A stretch of 9,311 nt of DNA from Microcaldota archaeon (GTDB lineage: Archaea > Micrarchaeota > Micrarchaeia > Anstonellales > Bilamarchaeaceae): the NCBI GenBank assembly GCA_020726005.1, contig DYTL01000030.1:1-9311 (forward strand), in the 5' to 3' direction. Below, one piece after another: positions 6,749 through 9,311 of the stretch. Below the pieces are notes generated by a model. It did no database searches. It saw only the letters and a program-made list of their open reading frames with translations, and had not been told where the DNA came from. The position numbers and the translations under genes were made by a program. The first letter of the stretch is position 1. Every line of letters starts with the position of its first letter.

Positions 6749-7951
6749 ATGCTTTATACCGTACATTGTAGTGAGATTTCCCTTAAAGGAAGAAATAGGT
6801 ATATTTTTGAAGATAAACTTATTTCAAATATACGCATTGCACTTGGAAATAAACTTTCAAAAATAGAAAAAATAGAAAGACGAATTTATTTTGAAAGTGA
6901 TTTGGCGGAAAGCAAAGTTAAAGATACGCTTTCGCGTGTTTTTGGAATCGAATGGTTTGCGCGTGCTTATGAAATAAAAAAAGATAAAAATAAAATTGAA
7001 AAATTTGTAGTTGATTACTTTATTTCATTTGGACTTGGAGAAAAAACAATAAAGGTTGAAACAAAACGCGGGGATAAACGCCTTCCTTTCACTTCTATGG
7101 AATTAAGTAAAGATATTGGCGCCGCATTAGTAGAAAAACTCAATTGCCGTGCAGATATGCACAATCCAGAATTACGAATTTATATTGAAATAATGCAACA
7201 GAATAAAACCTTTGTACATTTTGAAAAAATACGTGGTCCTGGTGGATTACCTATTGGAAGTTCTGGAAAAGTTATCGCGCTTCTTTCAGGAGGAATTGAT
7301 TCTCCTGTAGCAAGTTGGATGCTCATGAAGCGAGGTGCAAATGTGATTTTTCTTCATGTTCATTCATCCGTAAACGAAGAAAAGGCAAAAAAATCCAAAA
7401 TAATCGAGCTTATAAGAATACTTGCGAAATGGCAGAATTGCACGACTACGTATTTTGCTGATCATCCCGACGATATTTCGTTGGAAAGCTCAACAAAAAT
7501 CTATTTTGTGGATTATTCCGAATTTTATAAAAAAACGCTTGCAATTCCGCCCAAATACGAATTAATTATGTTCAGAAAATTCATTTATCTTCTCGCGCAG
7601 AAAATTGCTGAGCGTGAAAATGCGCGCGCAATAGTGAGCGGCGATTCGCTTGGGCAAGTAGCATCGCAAACACTGGAGAATATATATGCGATAAATGATG
7701 GCATTACACTCCCGATTTTCAGGCCTCTTATAGGAATGAATAAAAAAGAAATAATTGAAATCGCAGAAAAAATAGGGACATACCAAATTTCAATAAAACC
7801 GTATAAAGATTGTTGTTCGCTTGTAGCACGAAATCCTGAAACAAAGGCAAATGCAGACGTTGTAAAAAAATTAAGCTTAGATATAGACATGGAAAAAATT
7901 GTCGCGAAAACTATTGAAAAGATAGATTATTCTAAGTTCATAAATTTTTAA
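6749..7951 (+). CDS. thiI: tRNA uridine 4-sulfurtransferase (ThiI)
   Basis: ThiI activates U8 of tRNA with ATP and inserts sulfur to give 4-thiouridine; in some organisms it also supplies sulfur for the thiamine thiazole. The 400 residues hold an N-terminal ferredoxin-like domain (about 1-70, with S-E-I-S-L-K-G-R-N), a THUMP domain (about 75-165) and a PP-loop AANH domain from about 173. The latter has the ATP loop S-G-G-I-D-S (180-185), G-D-S-L-G-Q-V-A-S-Q-T and R-P-L-I-G-M. A Cys pair (C355, C356) occupies the place of the sulfur-carrying Cys of Escherichia coli ThiI (C344). No rhodanese domain follows, and the CxxC of methanogen ThiI is replaced by L-I-M-F (272-275). The start codon lacks a Shine-Dalgarno. 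The 3' end overlaps the opposing gene by 14 bases. Confidence 0.95.
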   Translation: MLYTVHCSEISLKGRNRYIFEDKLISNIRIALGNKLSKIEKIERRIYFESDLAESKVKDTLSRVFGIEWFARAYEIKKDKNKIEKFVVDYFISFGLGEKTIKVETKRGDKRLPFTSMELSKDIGAALVEKLNCRADMHNPELRIYIEIMQQNKTFVHFEKIRGPGGLPIGSSGKVIALLSGGIDSPVASWMLMKRGANVIFLHVHSSVNEEKAKKSKIIELIRILAKWQNCTTTYFADHPDDISLESSTKIYFVDYSEFYKKTLAIPPKYELIMFRKFIYLLAQKIAERENARAIVSGDSLGQVASQTLENIYAINDGITLPIFRPLIGMNKKEIIEIAEKIGTYQISIKPYKDCCSLVARNPETKANADVVKKLSLDIDMEKIVAKTIEKIDYSKFINF

Positions 7952-9059
7952 TCATCGTAATACACTTATCTCTCCAACTTGGATGTAATACTGCAGAGCA
8001 TTTCTCAATAGTCAAATTGGATGTTTGGAATATTGTATTTGCATAACAATTCGTTCTTATATCCAAATCCGATATATAATTGCATGCCGAAGGATCAGAA
8101 AATTTCAGTGCGAACATACGCAAACACCCATCCGCAGTTCCCACTGTAAAGGTACTATTCGCTGCAATACATCCATTAATATTTCCTGTTTCAAGACTGT
8201 AATTTGTATAACATGCACCGCGATAATTCAAATCAGTGTTTGCACAATAAGAAAGATTATTTGTTTTTATTGCCGCACTAAGATAACAGGCATATTGATA
8301 GATAGTGTCGTTCACAATTCTTCTGCAATAAGAATAATCATTACTAAATTGAGCAACGAGCTGATAACAATAATTAAGAGTATTAACTTCGGACAGCAAA
8401 GAGCATTGATTTGAATTCAATATTACTGATTTACACGCATATTTTTCAGGATCAGATGGAACTGTATCGCATGCCGAAATATTATTACGTTCTTTTGCAT
8501 ACGAAATTATACAATTCATCTTACTGCAATAGGATAAATTTTCGTAGGCAAGCGCTAAACACAATTCACTTTCTGTTTTACTAACGTTTATACATGGCTG
8601 GAAGCTTCTTTTTTCGCATTGCTCCTTATCTACGCCTTCTAAATAATCACAGAGGCTCGCATTTCTATTCGCAATTATAAAAATATCTATACAATTCTTT
8701 TTTAATGAATAATTTTTTAACTCAAGACAGGAAGAAAGCTCAAACGTGGAAAACATTTGCCAGCATTCGTCGCTTCTTTTTGTGCTTATATTCTTACAAA
8801 ATGAAGAATTTGCATTTTTAAGTGCGAGTGAAAGAAAACAACTATCATCACATACTAAAGTTTCATTTATTGTCGTATTGATTTGGGATAGTATAGGTGG
8901 TGCAGTTGTATCTTTAATCCTGGGTGAATTTCCTTTTTCCGGAAACATAAAATAAAGAATACTAAAAATCACTAATGAAAGCAGCACTGCTAATATAAAC
9001 ATATTTCTAAATCTATTGGATTTATTGAACTGATATTTTGGATTGTTTTTATTGTGCAT
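7938..9059 (-). CDS. Membrane-anchored Cys-pair repeat protein, unknown function
   Basis: I do not recognise a named family. From the ATG at 9059 the product has 373 residues; an in-frame TTG at 9080 would add seven, but the TATA box position favours 9059. After a basic N-terminus comes one hydrophobic segment (residues about 20-39) acting as signal anchor, so the rest is probably outside the cell. The exported part holds 26 cysteines, mostly in pairs 11-15 apart, recurring every 19-29 residues: about a dozen repeats with the pattern N/D-x-S-x-C, then x-x-I in several, a second Cys often followed by Y, and Ala-rich helix. It also has 14 N-x-S/T sites. The natural reading is a solenoid of disulfide-pinned short helices. 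The role is unknown; adhesion or surface structure is possible. Its 3' end converges on and overlaps thiI. Confidence 0.85.
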   Translation of the reverse strand: MHNKNNPKYQFNKSNRFRNMFILAVLLSLVIFSILYFMFPEKGNSPRIKDTTAPPILSQINTTINETLVCDDSCFLSLALKNANSSFCKNISTKRSDECWQMFSTFELSSCLELKNYSLKKNCIDIFIIANRNASLCDYLEGVDKEQCEKRSFQPCINVSKTESELCLALAYENLSYCSKMNCIISYAKERNNISACDTVPSDPEKYACKSVILNSNQCSLLSEVNTLNYCYQLVAQFSNDYSYCRRIVNDTIYQYACYLSAAIKTNNLSYCANTDLNYRGACYTNYSLETGNINGCIAANSTFTVGTADGCLRMFALKFSDPSACNYISDLDIRTNCYANTIFQTSNLTIEKCSAVLHPSWRDKCITMIKNL

Positions 9060-9080
9060 ACCTAATATACTTTTATTCAA

Positions 9081-9090
9081 TTTATAAATT
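9081..9090 (-). promoter_or_regulatory. TATA box of the minus-strand repeat-protein gene
   Basis: TTTATAAATT (minus strand AATTTATAAA), with an A-rich BRE-like stretch upstream, is centred about 26 bases before the ATG at 9059. That spacing puts the transcription start at or next to the start codon, so a leaderless mRNA is expected, and it would exclude the TTG at 9080 from the message. Confidence 0.6.
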
Positions 9091-9266
9091 TTTATCTTTT
9101 TAGGTAACTGTCTAAAATTTCTCTATCTCGTGTATTTTCTTTTTTAAGACGTGGCTAAGGTAATAAATATAGTTTGCCCCTTTAGCTTCGCAGAAGTGCG
9201 TAAAGACAATTGTTTTTCATAACTTCCCATACCCAGTAATTCCGAACATCTTTTATAACTAAACCA

Positions 9267-9276
9267 TTCGCGCGAA
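9267..9276. repeat. Perfect 10-base palindrome
   Basis: TTCGCGCGAA is fully self-complementary and GC-rich within AT-rich DNA. It immediately precedes a second inverted repeat, suggesting a protein-binding site rather than chance, though this is unproven. Confidence 0.4.
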
Positions 9277-9294
9277 CCAAACATTATATTGGTT
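9275..9294. repeat. Inverted repeat AACCAA / TTGGTT
   Basis: Arms at 9275-9280 and 9289-9294 surround an 8-base spacer. Together with the adjacent palindrome and TATA-like bases it looks like a promoter-operator zone for a gene outside the window or for an unseen short transcript. Confidence 0.35.
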
Positions 9295-9311
9295 TTATAA
9301 TTAAACTATTT

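Larger units (their letters stand above)
9091..9311. other. Non-coding or undetermined region at the right edge
   Basis: No gene could be supported here. The minus strand contains a 46-codon ATG frame (9284 to 9144) and fragments in the other two frames, none clearly better than the others and none recognisable. A small stem-forming stretch occurs at about 9179-9206 (CTTTA...TAAAG with CGC...GCG inside). No tRNA T-arm motif or C/D-box pair was found. A further TATA-like stretch at 9294-9303 could belong to a plus-strand gene beyond the window. Confidence 0.4.

Noticed and set aside
8025..8414. 129-codon plus-strand open frame
   Set aside because: It is antisense to the Cys-repeat gene. Its Cys/Ile-rich composition mirrors that gene, and the minus frame has the TATA box, signal anchor and repeat logic.
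9144..9284. 46-codon minus-strand ATG frame
   Set aside because: It is not recognisable, has no Shine-Dalgarno, and the TATA-like bases lie too close to the ATG. The other two minus frames also give equally protein-like fragments, so coding is unsupported. A frameshifted relic gene remains possible.

Overview
This is an AT-rich archaeal window. The ribosomal proteins uS12, uS7 and uL16 (L10e) are of the archaeal/eukaryotic type, the translocase is aEF-2 with a diphthamide loop rather than bacterial EF-G, and GGTG-type ribosome binding sites and TATA-like boxes are present. The small intergenic gaps, a winged-helix/coiled-coil protein and a Cys-rich membrane-anchored repeat protein would suit a DPANN-type lineage (for example Micrarchaeota/ARMAN-like). 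That placement is inference; the sequence alone does not prove it.

Layout. Bases 1-5797 form a plus-strand translation cluster: a possible tail of an upstream gene, rps12, rps7, EF-2, rpl10e, and a 587-residue winged-helix plus coiled-coil protein of unknown function. The usual archaeal str order continues with tuf (EF-1A) and rps10 after fusA; here rpl10e stands in their place. A diaminopimelate epimerase (dapF) follows after a short leader. A T-rich stretch and a TATA-like box then separate it from thiI, the tRNA 4-thiouridine synthetase. thiI converges on a minus-strand gene for a single-pass surface protein with about twelve Cys-pair repeats; the two reading frames overlap by 14 bases at their stop codons. 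The last 230 bases hold the promoter of that minus-strand gene, two palindromic elements and no convincing gene.

Most worth a second look: (1) the 162-base gap before EF-2 is largely two decayed, reordered fragments of the EF-2 gene itself, each about 80% identical to codons 48-59 and 70-87; (2) uS12 has changes in residues that are nearly universal in the decoding loop (P-N-S-A to P-H-S-G, and D to S in the D-x-P-G-V-R loop); (3) DapF has Thr at a substrate-binding Asn position; (4) ThiI lacks both the rhodanese domain and the CxxC seen in methanogen ThiI; (5) the Cys-pair repeat surface protein; (6) the winged-helix/coiled-coil protein in the ribosomal cluster.

How the genes work together: the left half is translation machinery (decoding, translocation and 50S P-site neighbourhood). 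dapF belongs to the diaminopimelate/lysine branch and thiI to tRNA thiolation; they need not be functionally linked to the cluster. No CRISPR array, insertion sequence, tRNA or rRNA gene was seen.
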